A stretch of 64,000 bases of DNA from Rhodanobacter sp. Soil772. GTDB taxonomy: Bacteria > Pseudomonadota > Gammaproteobacteria > Xanthomonadales > Rhodanobacteraceae. Below the pieces are notes generated by a model. That model was not told the origin of the DNA. It saw only the letters and a list, made by a program, of their open reading frames with translations, and did not search any database. Of the stretch, positions 12,149-20,480 are shown piece by piece (position 1 is the first letter of the stretch; every line of letters starts with the position of its first letter). The DNA lies in contig NZ_LMSK01000002.1 in NCBI RefSeq assembly GCF_001428385.1, forward strand, positions 650,704 through 714,703, written 5' to 3'. A program made the translations under genes and the position numbers.

Positions 12149-12379
12149 GATTTCCCCTGAACAACGCATTGGTCACCCGAAACGGGCAGCTATTTATCTT
12201 GTCGTCCGCGCATGACAGCCGCATGTCCCGGCAATCGGGACCCGCCAACCCCTGCCGCAACGTCCGCCCCCAAGGGCAATGCCAGCTCCCGCCCCCTTGC
12301 AGCGAACGCTACTACGGACAAGGCGCGGCAAGCTTGCTGCGGTGCGGTAGCACACGATTCCCGTGTGGAGTGGGCTGCG

Positions 12380-12779
12380 ATGCCCAACCGAATCGCGCGA
12401 GAAAACCGACCGGATCAAGCCTGCAACGCGCGCCCTCGGCGCCCGACAGATCAAACGGGTGCGGCGCGGTACGAAAGCTGTAGAGGCGCTACGGATGGAA
12501 TTGTTCCGGTAGCGTCTCGGAAAGGCCGACTTCATTGCGACTGATGCAGAACGGCAGCTGTGGACCGAAGGCCGTCGTCTTGAGCTCGATCAGACGTTCC
12601 CTGCCACCGACGTCGAGAGAGCACGTCGTAGCCCAACCCGTCGCCCTTGCTCCGGGCTGCATGTACGACGCGATCGCCGAGCCGCTTCTTCCCCGCCGCG
12701 TGCAGACGATGCCGCTCGTACTCGACAACCAGCAACTCGCCAGCGGTTCCCGGCGAACGATTGCACGCCTCACGTGCGC
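12380..12779 (-). pseudogene. Degenerate DUF3883 (NO VEIN C-terminal-like) gene remnant
   Basis: On the minus strand one frame (about 12779-12650) reads [20 protein letters not shown] and later [20 protein letters not shown]. After a frameshift near 12605 a second frame reads [14 protein letters not shown], then [13 protein letters not shown]. It is cut by a TAG at 12489-12491, after which the homology continues (RLYSFRTAPHPFDLSG). Together this matches the DUF3883 domain (GxGYDV...ERLIEVKTTxxG...FxISRNE), a nuclease-like module often found in defence or restriction proteins. The N-terminal part of such proteins is missing. It lies 76 bp downstream of the 3' end of the tRNA-Arg gene, so it may be the remnant of an integrated element. 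The domain call is from memory of its motifs. Confidence 0.7.
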
Positions 12780-12855
12780 GACGATCGCGAAAGCAGCCCC
12801 GTCACGACGTGCCACCGACGCGCCCGCTGGCCGCCCGGTTCAAGCAGAAAGAAAA

Positions 12856-12932
12856 TGGTGCGCCCGGCGGGATTCGAACCCACGACCCCTGCCTTCGGAG
12901 GGCAGTACTCTATCCAGCTGAGCTACGGGCGC
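12856..12932 (-). tRNA. tRNA-Arg (anticodon CCG)
   Basis: 77 nt with a full cloverleaf: acceptor GCGCCCG/CGGGCGC, D stem GCTC/GAGT, anticodon stem CTGCC/GGCAG with loop CTCCGAA (anticodon CCG), T arm GTGGG-TTCGAAT-CCCGC, and an encoded CCA end (TGGT on the plus strand, 12856-12859). It reads CGG codons. Confidence 0.97.
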
Positions 12933-13073
12933 ATGTATGGCCGCGCGCGGACTGTGGCCGGAGGCCGGCACCGCGGGGAGCGCAGTATAGCCGAGTTGCC
13001 GCTGGGGTGGACCGCGGCCGGCAGCGTGTTCCCGCCCGCCCGGGCAGGCCGGGAAGGCGGGAGCGGCGTGGCC

Positions 13074-14972
13074 TCAGCGGGCCTTGAGCAGTTCGCCCAG
13101 GGTGTCGGGCTTGCTGGTGTCGCGGACCAGGTGCGGGTACTTCAGGCCGTCGTGGTAGTCGATGCGCACGGTCTTGTACTGGTCGAAGTCCTTCACCAGC
13201 AGTTCGACCGGCTGGTTCTTGTCCTTCGCGGCGGCGGTAACGGCGTCCTTCAGCGCATCGGCGTCGTAGTCGTGGCTGTTGACCGCGACCACCGTCATGC
13301 CCGGCGAGATGCCGGCCTTGAACGCGGGACCGTCCCACAGCACGTCGGCGATGCTGCCGTCCTTGCCCACCGAGAGGCCGAGCGAATAGGTGAGGTCGGC
13401 GGAATGCCGGCGCGCCTCGATCGCCTTCACCGCGGCGGACGGCTTGTCGGTATAGACCAGCTTCCAGCCGTGCGCCTCGACGCCGCCGATCAGCGGGCCG
13501 TGGCCGTCCAGGCGAGTGCGCAGGTAGCTGGCCCAGTCGAACGGCTGGATGTCGTTGAGCGTCTTCACCACGTCCTCGAAGGTGTAGGTGTTGACGTGCC
13601 ACTGGCCGCTGTCCATGCCGAAGAACGCCTTGGCGAAATCGTCGATGGAATGCTTGCCGCGGCTGAGTCCGCGCAGCTTGGCGTCGACGTCGAGCCAGAT
13701 CATCTGGCCGGCGGAGTAGTAGTCCTCGCTACCCTGGTAGTTGCGGTACGGCAGCGGCGCGCGCTTGGCGATGATCGGGTCGTTGGTGGTGTCCTGCACG
13801 TTGCGCCAGCTGGCCAGGCCGGGGCGGCCCCGGTCGTAGGTGGACGCCACGAAAGCGAGCATGTCGCGTGCCTGTTCCCCGCTCCACAGGCCCGAGCGCG
13901 CGGCCATCACCTGACCCCAGAACTGGGTCTGGCCTTCGTAGACCCACAGTAGCGAGTCTTCCATCGGCACGTTGAAATTCGGCGTGGTGAGGTCGGCGCC
14001 GCGGCGGTATTTGCCGTCCCACGAGTGGTTGAATTCGTGCGGCAGCAAGTCGCGGCTCAGCGCGTTCTTGTCCCACTCGGTGAAGTAGCCGGTGCTCACG
14101 CCGTTCTCGCTGGAACGGTGATGCTCCAGGCCGTTGCCGCTCATCTTGTCGCTGAGCGAGAACAGGAAGTCGTAGTGGTCGTAGTGATGCGCGCCGTACA
14201 GCTTGTACATCTGCTGCACCAGGTTGCGGTGCACCTTCAGCTGCTCCGGGGTGATCTCCAGGTACTTCGGCGCGTCCGCCACGATGTTGAGATGCACCGG
14301 CGTCTTCGCGCCCGGGTCCAGGTCGACGCGCTTGAAATACTTGCCGGCGTAGATCGGCGAGTCGACCAGGTCGTTGTATGCGATCGGCTTGAAGTGCACG
14401 GTGTCGCCGTCGCGCGAGGCCACTTCCAGCGCGCTGCCGAACTGCCAGCCGGCGGGGAAGGTCACGCTGGCCTCGGCCATGATGCGCTTGGCGAAATAGC
14501 CGGCCGGATACACCGTGTTGGCGTTCCACTGCAGGTTCAGCATTTCCGGGGTCATCACCACGCGGCCCTCGCGGACGCTCTGCGGCGACAGGAACTGGAA
14601 CGACACCTCGACGCTGCTGGCGCCCTCGGGCACGTCGACGTGGAACGCGTAGACGTTCAGCGTGTCGCGCTTCCACGGCAGGGTCTTGCCGTTCGCGGTC
14701 ACCACCAGGCCGGCCAGCTTGTCGATCGGGCCGCTGGGCGAATGGTTGCCCGGCAGCCACTGCGGGTACAGCAGGGTCAGCGGACCCGGCTGCGCCGGGA
14801 TCACCTCGTTCACGCGGAAGATCCGGCGCGCCACGTCGGTAGCGTCCACATTGATCTTCAAGGTGCCCTGGTACGGCACATCCTGCGGCGCCGGAACATC
14901 GGCAAACGCGGCGAAACTGGCCAGGCCGAAGGCGGCAGCGGCAAGGGCGGAAGCGAGGCGGGTGGCTTTCAA
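13074..14972 (-). CDS. Exported M61 family aminopeptidase with PDZ domain
   Basis: 632 aa using a TTG start at 14972, which has a good ribosome site (CCGGAG) and directly yields a signal peptide ([20 protein letters not shown]). The ATG 168 nt upstream would add an Arg-rich tail. Zinc motif HEFNH (His312, Glu313, His316) with the downstream ligand Glu in [11 protein letters not shown], typical of glycyl aminopeptidases (M61). A C-terminal PDZ domain (about residues 525-600, [16 protein letters not shown]) may bind peptide ends. It should act in the periplasm on peptides with N-terminal Gly or Ala. It is divergent from the diguanylate cyclase gene and stands alone. Confidence 0.9.
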   Translation of the reverse strand: MKATRLASALAAAAFGLASFAAFADVPAPQDVPYQGTLKINVDATDVARRIFRVNEVIPAQPGPLTLLYPQWLPGNHSPSGPIDKLAGLVVTANGKTLPWKRDTLNVYAFHVDVPEGASSVEVSFQFLSPQSVREGRVVMTPEMLNLQWNANTVYPAGYFAKRIMAEASVTFPAGWQFGSALEVASRDGDTVHFKPIAYNDLVDSPIYAGKYFKRVDLDPGAKTPVHLNIVADAPKYLEITPEQLKVHRNLVQQMYKLYGAHHYDHYDFLFSLSDKMSGNGLEHHRSSENGVSTGYFTEWDKNALSRDLLPHEFNHSWDGKYRRGADLTTPNFNVPMEDSLLWVYEGQTQFWGQVMAARSGLWSGEQARDMLAFVASTYDRGRPGLASWRNVQDTTNDPIIAKRAPLPYRNYQGSEDYYSAGQMIWLDVDAKLRGLSRGKHSIDDFAKAFFGMDSGQWHVNTYTFEDVVKTLNDIQPFDWASYLRTRLDGHGPLIGGVEAHGWKLVYTDKPSAAVKAIEARRHSADLTYSLGLSVGKDGSIADVLWDGPAFKAGISPGMTVVAVNSHDYDADALKDAVTAAAKDKNQPVELLVKDFDQYKTVRIDYHDGLKYPHLVRDTSKPDTLGELLKAR

Positions 14973-15260
14973 TGCGTTCTCCGGGTGGGGATGGAAAGCC
15001 TGGCGGGCACGGCTCCGCTCGGGCCGTGCTCCACGGCGCGAGGCGGACAGGCCAGGCGGGCTCCGGGAATCCGCGTCGCGAAAAGTTGCCGCGACAGGAA
15101 TCCAGGGCGTCGATGCTAGACCGGCAACACCGGGCTTCACCCCTGCCGAAGGTCACGACCATGGCCCGTACATGAACCGATCCGGCTGGTCGTGGGGACC
15201 TGGCACCCATCTTGCTCGGCTTGCGTTGACACCCTCACGTCCTTCACCCGCGGGAACCGC

Positions 15261-16331
15261 ATGCACGCCTTGTTCAATAACCTCCGTCACGCCGACGACC
15301 CGGACCAGCGCCGCGAGTACAGCCAGTACCTGGCGCTGCAGATGGGGCCGATGATCCACGCGTTGATGCTGGTGGGCGCGTTCGCCTACCTGGTGGCGGT
15401 CGCCGCCACCACCCTGGTGCGTGACTCGCCGCTGCCGCTGTGGCTGCGCCTCGCGCCGCTGGTACCGCTGCTGCTGGTGGCCGCGTCGACCCGGCACGTA
15501 CGCCAGCCGCGGCTGCTCAGCCTGCTGACCCTGCTGTGCGTCCTGCTGCTGGAGATCGGCATCAACCTCAACAGCTTCGGTGACGTGCACAAGCAATCCG
15601 CGGTATTGCCCGGGCTGCTGTTGCCGGTGGCGTCGTCGGTGATCTGGCTGGCCCGCTGGGATTTCATCGCGGCCATGCTGCTGTGCGCACTGGGGCCGCT
15701 GCCGATGCTGTTGCTCGGCAGCATCGACAGCGCGCAGACCTTCCAGTACCTGGTCTACATGACGATCGCGATCGCGCTGTCCACGGTGCTGCGCGCGTTC
15801 ATGGCGCGCACCCTGTTCGAGCAGTTCCGGCTGGAGCGCCAGCTGCGCGAGCAGGCCAACACCGACGGTCTCACCGGCCTGCTGCTGCGCAACCGTTTTT
15901 TCGAACTGGCGCGGCTCGCGCTGGGCGACATCCGCCGCCGGCAGCAGCCGGTGTGCGTGCTGTACCTGGATGCCGATCACTTCAAGCCGCTCAACGACAA
16001 CCACGGCCATGCCGCGGGCGACGCGGCACTGGTCGCGCTGGCTGCGGTGATGCGCAAGCAGATGCGCCAGGGCGACCTGATCGGCCGCATCGGCGGCGAG
16101 GAGTTCGCGCTGCTGCTGCCCGGTCTCGACCTGCAGCAGGCCGACGCGCGCGCCGAACAACTGCGGCTGGCCATACACGCAGTTCAGCGCCCGGATGGCC
16201 CGTTGACCGTGAGCATCGGCGTGGCCCAACGCGACCACGCCGACGAGGCGATCGAGACCCTGCTGGTCCGCGCCGATCAGGCCATGCGCCAGGCCAAGCG
16301 CGACGGCCGCGACCGGGTCGTCAGCGCCTGA
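15261..16331 (+). CDS. Membrane-bound diguanylate cyclase (GGDEF)
   Basis: 356 aa. The N-terminal half (about residues 30-180) has about six hydrophobic segments forming a membrane sensor region without a named domain; the C-terminal half is a GGDEF domain. The active site is intact (GGEEF, 278-282) and the inhibitory I-site RxxD (RQGD, 269-272) lies exactly five residues before it, so it should make c-di-GMP and be product-inhibited. No EAL domain is present. The start at 15261 was chosen because the preceding 23 codons lack family character. It is convergent with the permease gene, only 12 bp apart. Confidence 0.9.
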   Translation: MHALFNNLRHADDPDQRREYSQYLALQMGPMIHALMLVGAFAYLVAVAATTLVRDSPLPLWLRLAPLVPLLLVAASTRHVRQPRLLSLLTLLCVLLLEIGINLNSFGDVHKQSAVLPGLLLPVASSVIWLARWDFIAAMLLCALGPLPMLLLGSIDSAQTFQYLVYMTIAIALSTVLRAFMARTLFEQFRLERQLREQANTDGLTGLLLRNRFFELARLALGDIRRRQQPVCVLYLDADHFKPLNDNHGHAAGDAALVALAAVMRKQMRQGDLIGRIGGEEFALLLPGLDLQQADARAEQLRLAIHAVQRPDGPLTVSIGVAQRDHADEAIETLLVRADQAMRQAKRDGRDRVVSA

Positions 16332-16343
16332 CCCTGGTGAGGC

Positions 16344-17855
16344 TCAGCCCCGGTTCGACGACGCCAGCTTGCTGCGACGGATGCCGTAGGCGAAGTAGAT
16401 CACGCAGCCCAGCGCCATCCAGACGATGAACCGCTCGTAGGTGATCCACGGCAGGCCGTAGATCAGCGCGACGGAGAACAGGATGCCGAGCGGCGCGGTG
16501 AACCACACCGCCGGGGTCTTGAAGTTGCGCTGCAGGTCGGGGCGGCGCACGCGCAGCAGCATGATCGAGGCGCAGATGATGATGAAGGCGCTGAGCGTAC
16601 CGATGTTGACCAGCTCGGCCACCTCGCCGATCGGCAGCAGCCCGGCGACCAGCGCGGTGAACACGCCCAGGATCAGGGTCGGCCGCGCCGGCGTGCCGAA
16701 GCGCGGGCTGACCTTGGCGAACCAGGTCGGCAGCAGGCCGTCGCGGGCCAGCGCGAACCAGATCCGCGCCGCGCCCAGCATGAAGGCGAACAGCACGCTG
16801 GTAACGCCGATCACCGCGGCCGCCGCGATCGTGATGCTGAGCCAGTGCAGGCCGATCGACTCGAACGCGTCGGACACCGAGGCCTCGCCGCCGAGCTTGC
16901 TGTAGTGGGTGATGCCGGTGAGCACCAGCGACACCTCGATGTACAGCACCATCGCGATCCCCAGCGACAGCAGCACCGCGCGCGGCAGGTCGCGCTGGGG
17001 ATTTTTCGATTCCTCCGCCGCGGTGGTCAGCGTGTCGTAGCCGAACACCGCGAAGAACACCACGCTGGCACCGGTCAGCACGCCCTGCCAGCCGAAGTGG
17101 CCGATGCCGGTGCTGACGTCGACCACCCGCGCGGGGATGTACGGGTGCCAGTTCGCCGTGTCGATGTAGAACACGCCGACCAGCACCACCAGCAGCACGC
17201 CGATCACCTTGATCGCCACCACCAGCGTGTTGAAACGCGCGCCCCACTCGGTGCGCACGGTCAACAGCACGGCGACCGCCAGCGACACCGCGGCGGCGAT
17301 CACGTTGAAGCGGTGGCCGTCGCTGGGCCCGGCGATCGGGTTGCTGCCGTGCAGGCCGAAGATCTGCTGCAGGTAGTACTCCATGGTCTGCGCGCTCATG
17401 CTCTGCTGCGCCCACTCCGGCAGGTGCACGCCGGCCGAATTCAACAGCACCTGCACGTAGCCGGACCAGCCGATCGCCACCACCGCGACCACCAGCGCGT
17501 ATTCCAGCAGCAGGTCCCAGCCGATGATCCACGCGGCGAACTCGCCGAGCACCGCGTAGCCGTAGGTATAGGCGCTGCCGGTGACCGGAATCAGCCCGGC
17601 GAACTCGGCGTAGCACAGCGCGGCGCAGGCGCTGCCGAAGCCGGCGATGAGGAAGCTGATCGCCACCGCGGGCCCGGCGTTCATCGCCGCCTGCTGGCCG
17701 GCCAGCACGAAGATGCCGACGCCGATGATGCCGCCGATGCCGATCGCGGTGAGTTGCCACAACCCCAGCACGCGGCGGAAATCGCCACGCGTGTCGGCCT
17801 CCGCCTGCAACTGTTCGACCGTCTTGTGGCGCACCAGCTTGTTGAAGAATCCCAT
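16344..17855 (-). CDS. APC-family amino-acid permease (cationic amino-acid transporter type)
   Basis: 503 aa, about 12-13 membrane helices. The N-terminal amphipathic stretch (RHKTVEQLQAEADTRGDFRRVLG) and first helix motif GIGGIIGVGIFVL are hallmarks of the YhdG/CAT-type branch of the APC superfamily, which imports amino acids with protons. The helix-6-like region GYDTLTTAAEESKNPQRDLP is conserved. Substrate specificity cannot be read. The start at 17855 (MGFFNKLVRHK) matches the family; 15 upstream codons do not. It is monocistronic, with its own promoter expected near 17880-17960. Confidence 0.9.
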   Translation of the reverse strand: MGFFNKLVRHKTVEQLQAEADTRGDFRRVLGLWQLTAIGIGGIIGVGIFVLAGQQAAMNAGPAVAISFLIAGFGSACAALCYAEFAGLIPVTGSAYTYGYAVLGEFAAWIIGWDLLLEYALVVAVVAIGWSGYVQVLLNSAGVHLPEWAQQSMSAQTMEYYLQQIFGLHGSNPIAGPSDGHRFNVIAAAVSLAVAVLLTVRTEWGARFNTLVVAIKVIGVLLVVLVGVFYIDTANWHPYIPARVVDVSTGIGHFGWQGVLTGASVVFFAVFGYDTLTTAAEESKNPQRDLPRAVLLSLGIAMVLYIEVSLVLTGITHYSKLGGEASVSDAFESIGLHWLSITIAAAAVIGVTSVLFAFMLGAARIWFALARDGLLPTWFAKVSPRFGTPARPTLILGVFTALVAGLLPIGEVAELVNIGTLSAFIIICASIMLLRVRRPDLQRNFKTPAVWFTAPLGILFSVALIYGLPWITYERFIVWMALGCVIYFAYGIRRSKLASSNRG

Positions 17856-17974
17856 CGCCTGCCCCCGAGTAAGCAAGCGGCGATCATAGCGAATACGCAT
17901 GCCCGCATGGGCGCCGTCACCGCAGGGTGCGCCGTCGCCTCCTCATCGGGCTTTCCCTGCCGGGGAACGGCGGA

Positions 17975-19243
17975 TCACCCCGGTGCGGCGTCGTGGCGCA
18001 GCGGCGCCGGTGCGCGCAAGCCGCCCAGCCACGGCAGAACCAGCGCGCTGAGACCGAACACCAGCGCGATCGCCAACGCGATATGGCCGTCCAGATGGCC
18101 GACGCCGAACCAGCGCCCGCTGAGCAGCGGCACCGCGGCAGTGGCCAGCACGCGCACGCCTTCCGCCCACGGCGCCCAGCGCCGGCCTTCCATCAGCGCG
18201 CCGAGCACGCACAGGCCGGCCACCAGGTAGGTCGCATAGCCCAGCAGCGCCGGCAGGCTGGCCGTGCCGGCCATGCCGAGGAACTGCGTGGTCATCCCCA
18301 GCAGCAGGGCGAACTGCACCAGCACGTAGAGTTTCAGCAGCCGCGACAGCGGCGGGTCGAAGCGCTCGCTCGGCATCACGAAGACGGGTTTCGGGTAGCG
18401 TGCCGCCACGTCGGCGGGACGCCAGCCCGGCGGCTTCAGCCATACCAGCAGCTTGTCGCGCCAGTGCCTGGCATGCCACGCGTCCACCGCGGTATGCCAG
18501 TACACCTCGGCGTTCGCCCACAGCGGGTTCCAGCTGCGCAGCGGCGAGCGCGTGCCGTACACCGGCGGGTCGGTGTCGTCTTCCTCGACGAAGGTGCCGA
18601 ACAGGCGGTCCCACACGATCAGGATGCCGCCGTAGTTGCGGTCGAGGTAGCGGTCGTTCACCGCGTGATGGGCGCGGTGGTTGGACGGCGAGCAGAACAC
18701 CCGGTCGAACCAGCCGAGCCGGCCGATCTGCTCGGTGTGCACCCAGAACTGGTACAGCAGGTCGATCAGCGCCACGATCACGAACACCTTCAGCGGCACG
18801 CCGAGCAGCGCCATCGGCAGGTAGAACAGCCAGCCCAGCAAGGCGCCGCTGCCGGTCTGGCGCAGCGCGGTGGACAGGTTGTAGCGCTCGCTCTGGTGGT
18901 GCACCACGTGCGCGGCCCACAGGATGTTCACCCGGTGCCCGCAGCGGTGCAGCCAGTAGTAGCAGAAGTCGTACAGCAGCAGCGCGCCGACCCACACCAG
19001 CAGGTTGTTCTCCGGCAGCGCGAACAGCGCCAGGTGCCCGACGCACCACGCATAGATGCCGATCGTCAGCAGCTTGCTGAACACGCCGACCAGTTGCGAG
19101 ATCACTCCGAGCCCGATGCTGTTGATCGCGTCGTTGCCGGCGTACGCCTCGCGCCCGCGCAGCTTCGCCACCAGCAGCTCGATCCCGATCAGGAGAAAGA
19201 ACACCGGAGTGGCCCAGGTGATGATGAGTTCCTGCGTATTCAC
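17975..19243 (-). CDS. Fatty-acid-hydroxylase superfamily protein, alkylglycerol-monooxygenase (AGMO)-like
   Basis: 422 aa. GTG start at 19243, overlapping the stop of the upstream gene (GTGA), so translation is coupled. Membrane protein with the diiron His clusters of the sterol-desaturase superfamily: His99 and His103 (HRCGH), His112, His115, His116 (HVVHH), and a late NHRAHH motif. Several stretches recall human AGMO/TMEM195 rather than plain sterol desaturases: ERYNLSTALRQ, LYQFWVHTE, YGGILIVWDRLFGTF, PPGW, LLKLYVLVQFALLL, plus an extra C-terminal hydrophobic region. AGMO cleaves ether bonds of alkylglycerols using O2 and tetrahydrobiopterin. A Glu that follows the second His of the first cluster in human AGMO is Arg104 here, so activity may differ. 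The AGMO comparison is from memory. Confidence 0.75.
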   Translation of the reverse strand: MNTQELIITWATPVFFLLIGIELLVAKLRGREAYAGNDAINSIGLGVISQLVGVFSKLLTIGIYAWCVGHLALFALPENNLLVWVGALLLYDFCYYWLHRCGHRVNILWAAHVVHHQSERYNLSTALRQTGSGALLGWLFYLPMALLGVPLKVFVIVALIDLLYQFWVHTEQIGRLGWFDRVFCSPSNHRAHHAVNDRYLDRNYGGILIVWDRLFGTFVEEDDTDPPVYGTRSPLRSWNPLWANAEVYWHTAVDAWHARHWRDKLLVWLKPPGWRPADVAARYPKPVFVMPSERFDPPLSRLLKLYVLVQFALLLGMTTQFLGMAGTASLPALLGYATYLVAGLCVLGALMEGRRWAPWAEGVRVLATAAVPLLSGRWFGVGHLDGHIALAIALVFGLSALVLPWLGGLRAPAPLRHDAAPG

Positions 19244-19986
19244 TGCGCTGCACCCGCCTCGATCGTCAGGCCGACGCGCTGCACCGAGCGCGCGATCCAC
19301 CACAACGCCAGATAATACGCCGACAGCACCCACAGGCTGGACCACGGGATGGCGCCGTGGAAGCGGTTCCACGCCAGCAGGCTGTCGCTGAGCAGGAACA
19401 TCAGCGCACCGAGCGCGGCCAGCCGCGCGGCCGGCGCCTGCACGTCGCCGCGCTGCGCGAACAGCCGCGCCCGCACCAGCGCCTGGCCGCCCATGCACGC
19501 CAGCACCAGCACGTACACGATCACCGGCACGCGCAGCGGCGTGCCGATCGCATCCCACAGCAGGACCAGGTTCACCGCGCCGTAGCCGAGGCAGGCCAGC
19601 AACAGCCACGGCCGCGCGCCGAAGCGGCTGTCGTCGAGGAACGCGGCGATGAAGCACAGGTGGCCGAACAGGAACGCCACGAGCCCCGGCACGAACAAGT
19701 CGCCCGGCAACATGAGAAACACGTCGCCGAGCAGCGAGCAGGCGATGCCGGCCAGGATCAAACACCGGTAGCGCGGCGACTGCGCCGGCCGCGCGCGCCA
19801 CGCCAGCACGAAGATCAGCGCGGTGGCCAGTGGCTTGCCGCACCAGTGCAGCCAGCGCCAGCCCTGGCCGGGGTCGGCAGCGGCCAGCAGCGCACCGGCG
19901 ATGGCAGCCATCGCGGCGCCCAGTGTGACGAGCGCGAGCAGGCGCGGGTACGGCGCGGGCGCGGTTTCGAAAGCGGCGACGGACAT
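19240..19986 (-). CDS. YhhN/TMEM86-family integral membrane protein (putative lysoplasmalogenase)
   Basis: 248 aa, about eight membrane helices. Conserved family features: KPLATALIFVLAW, a GIACSLLGDVFLML segment with the conserved Asp, FLFGHLCFIAAF and FLLSDSLLAWNRF. Eukaryotic TMEM86 and some bacterial YhhN proteins hydrolyse the vinyl-ether bond of lysoplasmalogens. The start at 19986 (MSVAAFETAP) was chosen because the longer frame is Arg/Pro-rich and not family-like. It overlaps the AGMO-like gene by 4 bp. Two different ether-lipid-cleaving families in one coupled unit suggest a common role in ether-lipid turnover; this is inference. Confidence 0.85.
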   Translation of the reverse strand: MSVAAFETAPAPYPRLLALVTLGAAMAAIAGALLAAADPGQGWRWLHWCGKPLATALIFVLAWRARPAQSPRYRCLILAGIACSLLGDVFLMLPGDLFVPGLVAFLFGHLCFIAAFLDDSRFGARPWLLLACLGYGAVNLVLLWDAIGTPLRVPVIVYVLVLACMGGQALVRARLFAQRGDVQAPAARLAALGALMFLLSDSLLAWNRFHGAIPWSSLWVLSAYYLALWWIARSVQRVGLTIEAGAAQ

Positions 19987-20126
19987 GTGCGATCCGGGTG
20001 GCGAATGTCGCCCGATCATAGCCCGGGCGATCGCCGGGCGCGGAGCGCGCAACCCCCGGCAGGATCGGGCACAAGGTGGAGATGGCCGAGGCGCGCGAAC
20101 ATTCCGTGGCAACGGCACGATCGTGC

Positions 20127-20342
20127 TCAACGTTTGCCGTACATCCTGCGATACACCGCGCTCACCCGCGCTTCCAGCGCGCCGCCCTGGTGGGCCCGCT
20201 GGAACGCGTCGTTGAGCTGCTTCTCGGCGGCGTGCAGATCGCGCAGGAACTGCCGGGCGTCGTTCGACAGGCCGCAGTCGGCCATTCGCCGCTCCAGGCT
20301 GGCGTCAGCGGTTCCGAGGCGTCCTGGCTTGAGCTCGCTCAT
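20127..20342 (-). CDS. Small hypothetical protein
   Basis: 71 aa from the ATG at 20342. Hydrophilic, helical, no signal or membrane segment (ends RVSAVYRRMYGKR). I do not recognise the family. It lies between the LtaS-like gene (138 bp upstream) and yhhN, all on the minus strand. Codon use is like its neighbours. The ribosome site is weak, so the start is uncertain. Confidence 0.45.
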   Translation of the reverse strand: MSELKPGRLGTADASLERRMADCGLSNDARQFLRDLHAAEKQLNDAFQRAHQGGALEARVSAVYRRMYGKR

Positions 20343-20480
20343 GCCGGATGGCAAGCAAGACCTCTGCCAGTGGCGTCGATCCCGCAGCACGCGGCGTGCG
20401 CTCGATCCACCCGCCTGCCGCGCTGGCCGATGACGGCGGAAACTGCCGCTGCCGGTCAGCCGCGACCGGCAACGGCGCCG

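Noticed and set aside
12149-12379. Possible cobalamin or other riboswitch upstream of the TonB receptor
   Set aside because: No conserved box or credible fold was found; the ribosome site sits directly before the start.
12535-12921. Open frame on the plus strand across the tRNA-Arg
   Set aside because: It runs through the tRNA and the DUF3883 remnant in antisense and has no protein character.
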